From: Anaerolineae bacterium | GTDB lineage: Bacteria > Chloroflexota > Anaerolineae > Anaerolineales > Villigracilaceae | Assembly: GCA_022013685.1 (NCBI GenBank) | Contig: JAKLPV010000085.1 | Location: forward strand, 1-64,000 | Direction: 5' to 3' | DNA: 64,000 nucleotides | Shown here: in pieces, positions 17,101 to 24,528 of the stretch | How the letters are laid out: every line of letters begins with the position of its first letter | Numbering within the stretch: the first letter of the stretch is position 1 | Made by a program: the position numbers and the translations under genes | The notes under the pieces: generated by a model | What the model was told of the DNA's origin: nothing | What the model saw: only the letters and a program-made list of their open reading frames with translations | Databases searched by the model: none

Positions 17101-19971
17101 GGATGTTTCATCGCCGGGACGCATGGTCCAGGTCACTTTTTGCAGATCCAATTTCAGGGTCTTGTTTGCCACGGGAGTTTTGTCGATCCCCACCGTCGTC
17201 AGAGTCATTTCGAGCGGTTCCCCGGCGCGGCCAACCCATTGCGCCAGGCGGATTCCGGGGTAGGTGGCTGCGGGATGAATCACCACCGATTCGCGGGCGC
17301 TGAGCGGGAATCCGCCGCTTTCGAGAGCCGTTACTTCAAGGGTGAAGCGCGAGGTATTGTCCGGTTCGAGTTCGCCCAGATCGAGGTTGAAAGCGCCGTC
17401 CGGGCCGGTGCGGGCTTGCCCGCTTGCAATTTCGATTCCATAGCTGCTTTGCCACTCACCCAGCCAGTAGGCGGTATACGTTCCGCTCTGGAAACCGGGA
17501 ATGTCGAAATATTCCCTCTCGCGGTACAGCCGCCAGGTGAAGGGCAGATCGCCTGTGGGTGCACCGAAGAAGTAATCGGCACGGACGGTGGCCTGCACCG
17601 CCTGACCCGCCAGCGCATCCTGTGGGGTCATTGCCACCGAAAGATTGATCTCCGGTTTGCGGTAATCGGCCACATCGAAATAGATGGCATGGGTCTGGTT
17701 GCCCCATTTGCCGGGGTTGCCTTTGACTTCGATGCGCCAGCCTCCCGGCGTGGCTGCGTCGGGCAGGCTTAATTGCCCGCTAAATGTTCCATATTCTGAA
17801 AAATTGACCGGTGCGCTTTCGACTTCCCGTCCTTGCACATCGTACAGGCTGACCGTCCAGGGGATGGATTGGGCGATATCGCTGTAACGCCCGTTGAACG
17901 CATGCCGGGCGACCCCGCGAAACGAAACCACGTCTCCGGGGCGGTAGATCGGCCGGTCCGTATAGAGGTAGACTTTCTCATTCTCGGCATCATAGTATTG
18001 GGTTGGAATATCGAAATCCCAGGGCGAAATGCCGTTGTTGAAGTCAGTTGCTGTGAGGCTGAAATGCTGGCTGGCCGGTTCCCTGAGCATGGCATAGTAA
18101 GTCTCGCTGATATCCAGGTCAAGATTGGCTCTCGAACGCCAAAGGCCGTTGACATCGGTCTTTCCGCTGTCGATCACCTGGCCTGTACCATCGTAAACTG
18201 CAACCTCATAAAATTGCTTTGGTTCCCCAGTCATTGAATCTGCCGCCCAGACCAGGGCGCTATCGGCAGCCACCTTCAGGGTCAGGTTGACATTGCTGGA
18301 CAAGATAAACAAGGGCTGGTTGCTGGTATTGAGCTGGCCTGAAGTGATACGCACAAAATACAGACCCGGCCTCAGTGCTGAATTCTTTTCGGTTAGTGGC
18401 ACAGCATATGCGCTCGTCCCGGTGCCGGCAGCGACTGTTTCGCGCCAGGTAGAAACCTCGGCCGGCTGGAAAACCTCGCGAGCCTGGTAATCATTATTTA
18501 ATCTGAAGAAATCTTCGAGCGAGATTTCGCCGATACTGACATCCAGATACGTCAGGTTCGTTACCTGAGCTGACAGGCGCGGGTCTTCAGAGTGCACCAT
18601 GACCACTGGCTGGTAAGGCAGCATCAGGGCGGGCGCGGGCGGATTGCTGCGCAGTTGGAGTGTGTAATCAGCACCCAAACGGCTGCCCCAACGGTCTTGC
18701 AGATCGCCTGAAATCGTTACTGTGTAAAGAAATTCAGGGTCAAAAATGCCATATAGATATAAAACTTCATCGCTGGCTGAAATCCAAAAATTGCTGACCG
18801 GCGGGCTGACCGTCACCAGTTTTTCAAGTTCGTTTGACAAATAGTTCCCGAGCGGGGCGGTCATATGAACGACAACATTCTCATCGTATTTTTTTACGCC
18901 GCCCTCATAAGGTTCGCTGAAAGACACGCCAAATTCAGGATAGGTGATGTAATTGCGCTGGATGCCTGCCTGCAGGCCTTGTCCGCCGCGCGCAAGGGAT
19001 GCGGACGATAGGCCCAGTCTGTACGACGTTGCGCGCAGCAGGCGACCCTCGGGCTTGAATACCATTTCGGTGGCGTTTTCGTTCCACTCAAAGTTTCCGT
19101 TAATCTTGCCGCCCGGGCCTTCGAATTGCAGATCAGCCTCGACGCTGGCCTTATCCATCGGCTGGTTGAAGGTGATCGCAATTTCCGGCTCCCGGCCGAG
19201 CGGAAAATTGTCGTAAGGGATCGCATCTACTACGCGCGGCAGGGAGGTGCGGAAGGACCAATCTGCGGAGGTTTCAAGCCGCAAACCGGCCAGGCTTTGC
19301 AATGCCGGGTTGACCCGCACCGTGTAAGCTGCGCCGCCCTGCAAGGCAGGGTCGGGATGGAAGATGTAGGTGCTGGTGTTGAGCCATTCGCCGCGTCCGC
19401 CTGTTGCCGGTTCGAGGCTGAACCCGGCGGGTAGGTCAGTTTGGTCTGCGCCAAGCGCCACGACTGGCTGGTTAAAGGCCACCACCACCGCCGAATCGGT
19501 GCGGATATCTTCGGCTTCGGCCGCAGGCAAGGTTTGGGTCACGCTCAAGGCCGGAGTAGTGTTAAATGTTATCGACCAGGGTTCGAGCCGGGCCAGGCCG
19601 TTCGCCGCTGTCGCGCCGGGGGCCAGGGTAAAGGTAACGGCTGAGTCCGCTGGGAGCGGCTGGAGTGGGGTAAAGGTCAGGGTCGAGTCATCGATCCAGG
19701 TGTAGATGCCATCCCCCTTATCCATTTTTAACGCCGCTTCGACCGATGCGCGCTGCATCGGCTGGTTGAAGAAGAAGGCGATACCTTGCTGGACGCCGAT
19801 CTGACTTCCGGGGGGCGGGTCGGTTTCGACAATGGCGGGCGGCAGGCTCAGCGGAGTGGCCGTTGGCGTGACGATGAAAGGAATATTTGTCGGCAGGCTG
19901 AAAGTGCACGCCAGCGAGACAACGATGAATAAGGCAATAAAAACAGAAAAAACGCGGCGATTGCGAGACAT
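14110..19971 (-). CDS. Large alpha-2-macroglobulin-family lipoprotein lacking a thioester motif
   Basis: A predicted surface lipoprotein of about 1,953 residues. The N-terminus is a signal peptide with lipobox (VSLAC, cysteine near residue 22), then a T/P-rich linker and tandem Ig-like (Big_5/SbsA type) domains. A macroglobulin MG2-like domain starts near NEKVYLYTDRPIYRPGDVV; later come the bait-region neighbourhood (glycine-rich MQGGMGGGGGDM), the A2M domain (DTALWATFVTGADGTAKIDLTLPDSLTTWQ) and an alpha/alpha toroid with NSDGGWNWY. The expected GCxEQ thioester is absent: the equivalent stretch reads SLPEPDAFSSNEAIASYL. It therefore resembles thioester-less bacterial A2Ms. Start ATG 19971 follows AGGAGG; the track's 20076 start adds a non-signal leader. 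No pbpC is adjacent. Confidence 0.88.
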   Translation of the reverse strand: MSRNRRVFSVFIALFIVVSLACTFSLPTNIPFIVTPTATPLSLPPAIVETDPPPGSQIGVQQGIAFFFNQPMQRASVEAALKMDKGDGIYTWIDDSTLTFTPLQPLPADSAVTFTLAPGATAANGLARLEPWSITFNTTPALSVTQTLPAAEAEDIRTDSAVVVAFNQPVVALGADQTDLPAGFSLEPATGGRGEWLNTSTYIFHPDPALQGGAAYTVRVNPALQSLAGLRLETSADWSFRTSLPRVVDAIPYDNFPLGREPEIAITFNQPMDKASVEADLQFEGPGGKINGNFEWNENATEMVFKPEGRLLRATSYRLGLSSASLARGGQGLQAGIQRNYITYPEFGVSFSEPYEGGVKKYDENVVVHMTAPLGNYLSNELEKLVTVSPPVSNFWISASDEVLYLYGIFDPEFLYTVTISGDLQDRWGSRLGADYTLQLRSNPPAPALMLPYQPVVMVHSEDPRLSAQVTNLTYLDVSIGEISLEDFFRLNNDYQAREVFQPAEVSTWRETVAAGTGTSAYAVPLTEKNSALRPGLYFVRITSGQLNTSNQPLFILSSNVNLTLKVAADSALVWAADSMTGEPKQFYEVAVYDGTGQVIDSGKTDVNGLWRSRANLDLDISETYYAMLREPASQHFSLTATDFNNGISPWDFDIPTQYYDAENEKVYLYTDRPIYRPGDVVSFRGVARHAFNGRYSDIAQSIPWTVSLYDVQGREVESAPVNFSEYGTFSGQLSLPDAATPGGWRIEVKGNPGKWGNQTHAIYFDVADYRKPEINLSVAMTPQDALAGQAVQATVRADYFFGAPTGDLPFTWRLYREREYFDIPGFQSGTYTAYWLGEWQSSYGIEIASGQARTGPDGAFNLDLGELEPDNTSRFTLEVTALESGGFPLSARESVVIHPAATYPGIRLAQWVGRAGEPLEMTLTTVGIDKTPVANKTLKLDLQKVTWTMRPGDETSYSPRYERQVETVENGQATTAADGLVRVAFTPPDPGTYLLRAEVDGNVSEALVWVGGEGQAIWPATPYDRLQLTAGQTQYQPGQTASIFIPNPFNKPAPALVTTERGSILSAQRVDVPADGLNMDFWLSDENAPNTYISVTLIGPEMQFRQGYINLEVDPLNFVLNVELKATPEKARPGENVQFDLRVTDSKDQPVQGEFSLAVVDLAALALANPNAPDIVPAFYDIQPLAVRTGLTNAVYTERIMPMQGGMGGGGGDMAPVIREEFPDTALWATFVTGADGTAKIDLTLPDSLTTWQVETRGLDHETRVGQARLNLVTSKELLLRPITPRYLVVGDRARVSTYVNNNTANALKAEVTLKATGANLEDAKTATQKVDLPANGRALLSWWVSAGDAQSADFVFSVKAGNLTDATRPTDGSIPILRYTSPQAFVTAGILPAAGMQTEIVSLPRSFMPLGGDLTIELSPSLGTYLLDATKSLPEPDAFSSNEAIASYLMANLSVIPALREAGTPATELAQRQRSIIDWAGKLAAQQNSDGGWNWYKRGMWGENPSDPFISAYVTYALGLVEQNSPSGLEFSIQRAKEYLASQMVFDFTTPDVELDEQAFILLAYYGTPTGQAMGSLETASLDSAPQPLPIDELFELRERLSPLGQAYLALAYLGMDSAQPARTLLDNLATTANRSASGAFWENQEAGWQQPGSPVYTTAVIVHALGRVDPASPLLTDAIRYLAASRSATRAWGGAMQNAWVLKALSSALVGTGEFAASFPFSATLNSLEIARGQAASPQALTTVTNVTPLSGLHPQNPNELKILRENGNGKLYYRAILNVLRPVESAPAINQGIAISRAYYNCSTEPCQPVQAWQMMPDTVGKITVRVTISLPHDMYYLNVEDFAPAGAEIVNPVLKTAEQGQDALEVEYFSPDDPYASGWGWWYFDSPRIYSDHVQWTSDYLPAGTYVLTYTLIPSLPGQYRALPAHAWMTYFPEVQGTSSGSVFEIRE

Positions 19972-20001
19972 GCTGTTCCTCCTGAACGTAGAACTGATTT
20001 G

Positions 20002-20007
20002 ATTATA
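20002..20007 (-). promoter_or_regulatory. Candidate -10 box for the A2M lipoprotein gene
   Basis: On the minus strand the sequence GCAGTATAATCA places TATAAT 31 bases upstream of the A2M start codon. It overlaps the outer edge of the 13-bp inverted repeat. A clear -35 is not seen. Confidence 0.45.
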
Positions 20008-20043
20008 CTGCTGTAGTCTGTTGGCTTGTACTACAGCAGTATA
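20004..20043. repeat. Perfect 13-bp inverted repeat between the A2M gene and surE
   Basis: TATACTGCTGTAG (20004-20016) is exactly repeated as CTACAGCAGTATA (20031-20043) with a 14-base spacer. The position between divergent genes and the overlap with a -10-like hexamer suggest an operator for a dimeric regulator. No T tract follows, so a terminator is unlikely. Confidence 0.7.
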
Positions 20044-20086
20044 GGGTCTCCAGGATTTTCCGTGAAGAGTGCCCAAAGAGCCGCAG

Positions 20087-20092
20087 TATAAT
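20087..20092 (+). promoter_or_regulatory. Candidate -10 box for surE
   Basis: TATAAT in CCGCAGTATAATCAGG lies 23 bases before the surE start. The context GCAGTATAATCA is identical to the minus-strand box of the divergent A2M gene. Confidence 0.45.
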
Positions 20093-20114
20093 CAGGCAAA
20101 CCTTTGTGGAGAAG

Positions 20115-20879
20115 ATGATGAGAATTTTGGTAACCAACGATGATGGTGTGCAGGCTCCCGGTTTGCTGGCGCTGGCGCAAGAAATGCGCAAGCTGGGCGA
20201 TGTCACCGTGCTGGCTCCCGACCGTAATTGGAGCGCCAGCGGGCACGTCAAGACCATGGAGCGCCCGCTGCGGGTGCGTGAAACACATCTGGCCGACGGA
20301 TCTGACGCTTATACCAGTGACGGCGCGCCATCCGATTGCGTGGCGCTGGCTGTCCTGGGGATTCTGGATGAGAAGTATGACCTGGTGGTATCGGGTATTA
20401 ACCCGAATGCCAATATCGGCCACGATGTGACCTATTCAGGCACGGTGACGGCGGCGATGGAAGCTGTTATTTCTGGCATTCCGGGTATTGCGGTTTCGCT
20501 CAATTCTCCACCCGAACATGGCGAGCGCGATTATGGCCCAGCGGCGCGCGCTGCCTTGCGGGTGGCTGAGAAAATCGTTAGCCAGCCCTTGCCTGAAGGT
20601 GTTTTGCTCAATGTTAACGTGCCATACCTGTATGATGATGAGTTCAAAGGCTTCATGGTCACTCGTCAGGGATTGCGCGTTTATAGGGATGCCCTGGTGC
20701 GACGCCAGGACCCGCGCGGCAGGCCCTACTACTGGATCGGCGGCGACTTCCCGACTGGCATTCCCGAAGACGGCACCGATGTCGGTGCGCTGGCGGCGGG
20801 CTACGTCTCGCTGACGCCCCTGCAACTGGATTTGACTGCCCGCGCTGCGCTCGACCCGCTTCGACAGATTGATTGGTAG
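20115..20879 (+). CDS. surE: 5'/3'-nucleotidase SurE
   Basis: A metal-dependent nucleotidase of about 254 residues that removes phosphate from 5'- and 3'-nucleoside monophosphates. The family N-terminus MRILVTNDDGVQAPGL carries the metal-binding DD pair. VLAPDRNWSASGH and YTSDGAPSDCVALAV are canonical SurE segments, as is VVSGINPNANIGHDVTYSGTVTAAMEA. The track begins at a GTG (20106); ATG 20115 or 20118 is more likely because GGAG (20108-20111) precedes them. The alkyltransferase-like gene starts 9 bases after the stop, so the two probably form one transcript. Confidence 0.95.
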   Translation: MMRILVTNDDGVQAPGLLALAQEMRKLGDVTVLAPDRNWSASGHVKTMERPLRVRETHLADGSDAYTSDGAPSDCVALAVLGILDEKYDLVVSGINPNANIGHDVTYSGTVTAAMEAVISGIPGIAVSLNSPPEHGERDYGPAARAALRVAEKIVSQPLPEGVLLNVNVPYLYDDEFKGFMVTRQGLRVYRDALVRRQDPRGRPYYWIGGDFPTGIPEDGTDVGALAAGYVSLTPLQLDLTARAALDPLRQIDW

Positions 20880-20888
20880 GAGGTACCC

Positions 20889-21239
20889 ATGCCCGGATTT
20901 TCTTCCCCGCCCAACCCATCAGTTTTTAATGCCCGCGTCTGGGAAATTGTGCGCCGAATTCCGGCTGGAAAGGTCTTGGCCTACGGACAAGTCGGCGCGC
21001 TCGTTCCTGTTCCAGATGGGATGAGCCTGAAAGATTACGATGCCTTCCGTGCCCGCTGGGTGGGCGGTGCCATGGCAGCCTGCCCAGATGAAGTTCCCTG
21101 GTGGCGAGTGGTCAATGCGCAAGGCAAAATCAGCCCGCGCCCGGGGGCCGAAGAACAGCGTGCCCTGCTTGAAGCCGAGGGCGTTACTTTCGATGAAAAA
21201 AGCCGCATTGATATGGCGCGTTTTGGCTGGAATCCTTGA
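20889..21239 (+). CDS. Alkyltransferase-like (MGMT-fold) protein with PWWRV in place of PCHRV
   Basis: A 116-residue protein of the O6-alkylguanine-DNA alkyltransferase C-terminal fold. The DNA-binding helix-turn-helix VWEIVRRIPAGKVLAYGQVG and the downstream VVNAQGKIS match the family. The catalytic PCHRV is replaced by PWWRV: the alkyl-accepting cysteine is tryptophan, as in alkyltransferase-like (ATL) proteins, and the histidine is also tryptophan. It should therefore bind O6-alkylguanine lesions without repairing them and hand them to nucleotide excision repair (known for ATLs; inferred here). GGAGG in GGTAGGAGGTACCC precedes the start. It is coupled to surE. Confidence 0.88.
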   Translation: MPGFSSPPNPSVFNARVWEIVRRIPAGKVLAYGQVGALVPVPDGMSLKDYDAFRARWVGGAMAACPDEVPWWRVVNAQGKISPRPGAEEQRALLEAEGVTFDEKSRIDMARFGWNP

Positions 21240-21325
21240 GCCTCAATAAAATATATACAAAAGACTAACAATATTTTAAGGTTAAAAGTATTGCATTTAA
21301 AAAATGGCTGTAGTATTATATAGAA

Positions 21326-21364
21326 GACAAACGTCAGGGTGCCCCCCTCACCCTGGCGTTTGTC
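21326..21364 (+). terminator. Terminator-like hairpin after the ATL gene
   Basis: GACAAACGTCAGGGTG pairs with CACCCTGGCGTTTGTC (one G-T wobble) across a 7-base loop. Only ATTTAAG follows, so the U tract is weak, but the stem is strong. Confidence 0.7.
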
Positions 21365-21438
21365 ATTTAAGTTGTGTGGCAAGGGGTTATTGCCAGAAAA
21401 TCATTCGCTTGTTAAAATGAAAAGCGGAGATAAGAATT

Positions 21439-22650
21439 ATGACCACTGAATATAAATCCCCGCGTTGGAATTCCACCACCAAATTGTTGGCCGGCTTCAC
21501 CCTGGTTGCCATTGTTGCTTTTGCGCTGGCAAAATTCCAGGGGATTTTGCCGCCGTTGATCATGACTTTCCTGATGGTCTACCTGCTTTATCCGGTGGCT
21601 AATTTTTTAAAGAAAAAATTACATATCAAATGGGGGTTGGCCGTAGCGCTGGTTTATATCAGCCTTATATTGTTATTCTTGGCGCTGGCGACCATCAGTG
21701 GGTTCGAGCTGGTTTCACAGGTGCAAAGCCTGATCAAGATAGTTGAATCGAGCCTGACTGAATTGCCAGATTTGATCGAACAAATTTCTCACAATACTAT
21801 TGCCCTTGGGCCGCTGGTTTTTGAAATGAGTGCCTTGGACTTGAATAGCCTGAGCGGACAATTGATCGATGGGGCGCGGACAATGCTGGGCCGCACCGGC
21901 GAACTGCTCGGAACAGTAGCCGGCACGGCGCTCAATTCGTTGGCCTGGACAGCCTTTGTATTGTTGATGTCTTTTTTCATCCTTGCTGAGAGCGGTGGAT
22001 TGCCCGGAGGCATTTTGCGCGTTGATGCTTTTGAATACACCGCTGATCTCAACCGGATGAAAAAAGAGCTGACAAACGTGTGGAATGCTTTCCTGCGCGG
22101 GCAAATTATTCTGGTCAGCACAGCGATCATTCTTTATACGGTGGTTCTAAGCATTTTGGGTGTCCGTTACGCCCTTGGGCTGGCTCTGCTGACCGGTGCG
22201 GCGCGTTTTCTCCCTTATGTCGGCCCGGCGATTGCCTGGACGGTAATGGCGCTGGTGGCTTTTTTTCAGGCTTATAAACCGTTTGGCTTGTCTGACGTGG
22301 CTTACACCTTGATCGTTTTGGCTGTGGCCTGGGTGATTGATTCCATCTTTGACAATTTGGTCTCCCCGCGCATCATGGCTGATGCGATTAAGGTACACCC
22401 GGCGGAGGTGTTGGTGGCTGCGATCATTGCCCTCGATTTGCTCGGGGTGCTGGGTGTTGTAATTGCCGCGCCGATGCTGGCTACCCTGCAACTACTTGCC
22501 CGCTATGTCATACGCAAACTATTTGATATTGACCCCTGGGATGGCCTGCTGGACGCGCCGCAGCCCCAACCTTTGCGCGAACAAATCAGCAATTGGTGGA
22601 ATAACTTGCGCACAATATGGCAAAAATTAAGGGAAAAGATTCGTAAATAA
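21439..22650 (+). CDS. AI-2E family transporter (PF01594)
   Basis: A 403-residue inner-membrane protein with about eight hydrophobic segments. The arrangement fits the family: two N-terminal helices, one helix, a long cytoplasmic region around residues 75-150, then further helices including ARFLPYVGPAIAWTVMALVAFF and the family-typical VDSIFDNLVSPRIMADAIKVHP near residue 300. Members include autoinducer-2 exporter TqsA and Na+/H+-type exporters, so the substrate is open. GCGGAGATAAGAATT precedes the ATG. It is bounded by a terminator hairpin upstream and a short gene 47 bases downstream. Confidence 0.9.
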   Translation: MTTEYKSPRWNSTTKLLAGFTLVAIVAFALAKFQGILPPLIMTFLMVYLLYPVANFLKKKLHIKWGLAVALVYISLILLFLALATISGFELVSQVQSLIKIVESSLTELPDLIEQISHNTIALGPLVFEMSALDLNSLSGQLIDGARTMLGRTGELLGTVAGTALNSLAWTAFVLLMSFFILAESGGLPGGILRVDAFEYTADLNRMKKELTNVWNAFLRGQIILVSTAIILYTVVLSILGVRYALGLALLTGAARFLPYVGPAIAWTVMALVAFFQAYKPFGLSDVAYTLIVLAVAWVIDSIFDNLVSPRIMADAIKVHPAEVLVAAIIALDLLGVLGVVIAAPMLATLQLLARYVIRKLFDIDPWDGLLDAPQPQPLREQISNWWNNLRTIWQKLREKIRK

Positions 22651-22697
22651 GTGGTAGACTATTCCATAATAATCAACAATTTGAAAGGAGCGAAATC

Positions 22698-22880
22698 ATG
22701 ACCAAGAATACCGAGCCTATGACCGAAACCCTGGCCGAGACCGAGAACTATCTGGTCTGGAAAGCCGATGAACCCGATGGTGAAACCACCTATCATGTCG
22801 AACTGGGCAACATGACCATCCATTTCTTCAAAGAAGAGTGGGAAGAGTTCCTCGAACTGGCCCGCGCCCTGCAGGCCTAA
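22698..22880 (+). CDS. Small acidic hypothetical protein
   Basis: A 60-residue soluble acidic protein. The pattern NYLVWKADEPDGETTYHVELGNMTIHFFKEEWEEFLELARAL suggests a short beta-beta-beta-alpha fold ending in an amphipathic helix. The ribosome binding site is excellent (GAAAGGAGCGAAATCATG) and a perfect terminator follows, which support a real, highly translated gene. I do not recognise a named family. It lies downstream of the AI-2E transporter, but the spacing does not prove a link. Confidence 0.75.
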   Translation: MTKNTEPMTETLAETENYLVWKADEPDGETTYHVELGNMTIHFFKEEWEEFLELARALQA

Positions 22881-22892
22881 ACCTGCCAGCGC

Positions 22893-22933
22893 AAAAAAAC
22901 GCGTCTCCTGCATTTTGAGGAGACGCGTTTTTT
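22893..22933. terminator. Rho-independent terminator
   Basis: AAACGCGTCTCCT and AGGAGACGCGTTT form a perfect stem with A and T runs on both sides. It can stop the small acidic gene (+) and the converging holin-like gene (-). Confidence 0.92.
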
Positions 22934-22952
22934 ATTTTACAACAGGCCGTTT

Positions 22953-23324
22953 TTAGCGTTTATCGTCTTTGAAGAAGGTTGTCAGGATGACGCTGACGAT
23001 GCTCACGATCAACCCGCCCAGGAATGCAGGCCAGAAGCCATCGACGGTGAAACCTGCGCCAAAATTCAACCCGATCAGGCCGGTCAGCCAGAAGAGGGCG
23101 GTATTTATGACCAGCGTGAACAACCCAAGGGTCAGGATGATCAATGGGCAGGTCAGGAACTTCAGGATGGGGCGCACCAGGGCGTTGAGCAGGCCAAAGA
23201 TGAAGGCCAGGCCAAGATAAGAAACCCAGTTTGTGCCGGGCACAGCCTGAATGCCATCCACAAACGAAACAGCGGCGTACAGCGCTACAGCGTTAATCAA
23301 TAAGCGAATCAAAAATTTGTTCAT
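22953..23324 (-). CDS. Phage-holin-like four-helix membrane protein (PF04020 type)
   Basis: A 123-residue protein with four hydrophobic segments: residues about 4-24, 36-56, 62-82 and 95-115. The motif FGLLNALVRPILKFLTCPLIILTLGLFTLVINTALFWL is typical of the mycobacterial-type 4-TM holin superfamily (YvlD-like). Most such genes are chromosomal and not phage-derived; function is unknown and may relate to envelope stress. No phage genes lie nearby. AAGGAGAGAAAA precedes the start. Convergent with the small acidic gene across a shared terminator. Confidence 0.82.
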   Translation of the reverse strand: MNKFLIRLLINAVALYAAVSFVDGIQAVPGTNWVSYLGLAFIFGLLNALVRPILKFLTCPLIILTLGLFTLVINTALFWLTGLIGLNFGAGFTVDGFWPAFLGGLIVSIVSVILTTFFKDDKR

Positions 23325-23384
23325 TTTTCTCTCCTTAATCCTTGCAAAGGCAGCAAGTTGACTATTTTGTTATACGGATGGGAA

Positions 23385-24374
23385 TCAATTTGGTTGCTGG
23401 CCGGGAGTTTCCATCCAAAGCAGGGTGCGCTGGGAGGTAAACCCTGCCGCGCGAATGGCATCGTCGGCGGGGCCGGCCGGGTATTCGAGGCGCAGCCCGC
23501 CCAGGTGCGAAAACCTGCGCCGGGCGTACAGCAATAATTCAGACAAGCTTTCGCTATCGGGGCGCGGCGGACAGGCCAGCCAGGTATGCGGCGTTTGCCC
23601 GCCCTGGTAGCGGCAACTGGCCACCCCGCGCAACTGACCGTCGGCTTCGATTGCCCACTGTGAAACCTCTATATCGGCCAGCAGACGATAAAACCCGTCC
23701 CACAGGTAAGGGCCAAAGGAAGACCAGGTTTGTTGTTGGGTATACCAATCCATATCGCTCGGATAGGTGCGTTCCAGCCAGTTACGCTGTGAGTCCCAAT
23801 CGCGAAGCGCGCGCGGGCGGATCTTGAAGGTTGTTTCCGGATTGTTTTTTTGCAAATTGCCTGCGGGTGCGTGCCATTCGGTGCGGCGCATACGCTCTCT
23901 GAAACCGAGGTCACGGTACATGCTGATAGCGCCGGGGTTATCGTCGCGTACGTGCAGCCAAAGAGCGTTGGCGTCTTTTTCGCGGGCGCGCCGCATTGCC
24001 ATCTCGGTAAGAATCCGCCCAATACCGCGGCGACGATAGTCCGGGTGGGTGGCGACGTTGGCGATCAGGTAAATGCGCCTCCCCTGGCGATGAAACGGAA
24101 CCAGGCTGACGTTGCCGACCACTTTCCCATGATCTTCCCAAACAAAACCCGAAAGCGGCAGGGAGATGATGTCCACGACATGCGGGGCCCAGTTGAGGAA
24201 AACATTATCGTGGGCGCGGCGGCGCATCTCGTTCAGGTTTGAGCGCCCACTCGAATCGAGTGTTTCTTTGAAACACAGCTCGATCAGGTCTGCCACAGCG
24301 GGCAAATCGCGTAGTATGTTGAGCGGGCGCATTTGGCCGGGAATTCCCGGCGAGGCGGTCAATGTCAGGTCCAT
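23385..24374 (-). CDS. GNAT-family N-acetyltransferase with C-terminal second domain
   Basis: A 329-residue cytoplasmic protein. The N-terminal half is a GNAT domain: VANVATHPDYRRRGIGRILTEMAM (acetyl-CoA loop R-R-x-G-I-G near residue 115) followed by LWLHVRDDNPGAISMYRDLGF. The C-terminal half (about residues 185-320) also has a GNAT-like strand pattern but lacks a clear R/Q-x-x-G-x-G/A loop, so it may be a degenerate second domain. Substrate unknown. It is transcribed away from clpC, and the intervening 150 bases should hold both promoters. Confidence 0.85.
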   Translation of the reverse strand: MDLTLTASPGIPGQMRPLNILRDLPAVADLIELCFKETLDSSGRSNLNEMRRRAHDNVFLNWAPHVVDIISLPLSGFVWEDHGKVVGNVSLVPFHRQGRRIYLIANVATHPDYRRRGIGRILTEMAMRRAREKDANALWLHVRDDNPGAISMYRDLGFRERMRRTEWHAPAGNLQKNNPETTFKIRPRALRDWDSQRNWLERTYPSDMDWYTQQQTWSSFGPYLWDGFYRLLADIEVSQWAIEADGQLRGVASCRYQGGQTPHTWLACPPRPDSESLSELLLYARRRFSHLGGLRLEYPAGPADDAIRAAGFTSQRTLLWMETPGQQPN

Positions 24375-24467
24375 TATGATAATTATAATGCTGGGCCAGA
24401 ATCAAGTGTAGAATATACTCATATAGATTTCTTACGCTGTTCTGTGGGTTCGTCAACAGCCCTTTGC

Positions 24468-24473
24468 TATAAT
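24468..24473 (+). promoter_or_regulatory. Candidate -10 box for clpC
   Basis: TATAAT in TTTGCTATAATTTG lies 55 bases upstream of the clpC start codon. No consensus -35 at 17 bases and no CIRCE-type repeat were found. Confidence 0.45.
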
Positions 24474-24528
24474 TTGATCCTAAGGCAATTAATTGTTTTG
24501 TTCCGAAAATAGAGAAGGAAAACTGTTT

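Noticed and set aside
22953-23324. Prophage remnant suggested by the holin-like gene
   Set aside because: No other phage gene nearby; this holin superfamily is usually chromosomal.
24375-24528. CIRCE heat-shock operator before clpC
   Set aside because: No TTAGCACTC/GAGTGCTAA repeat or close variant was found.
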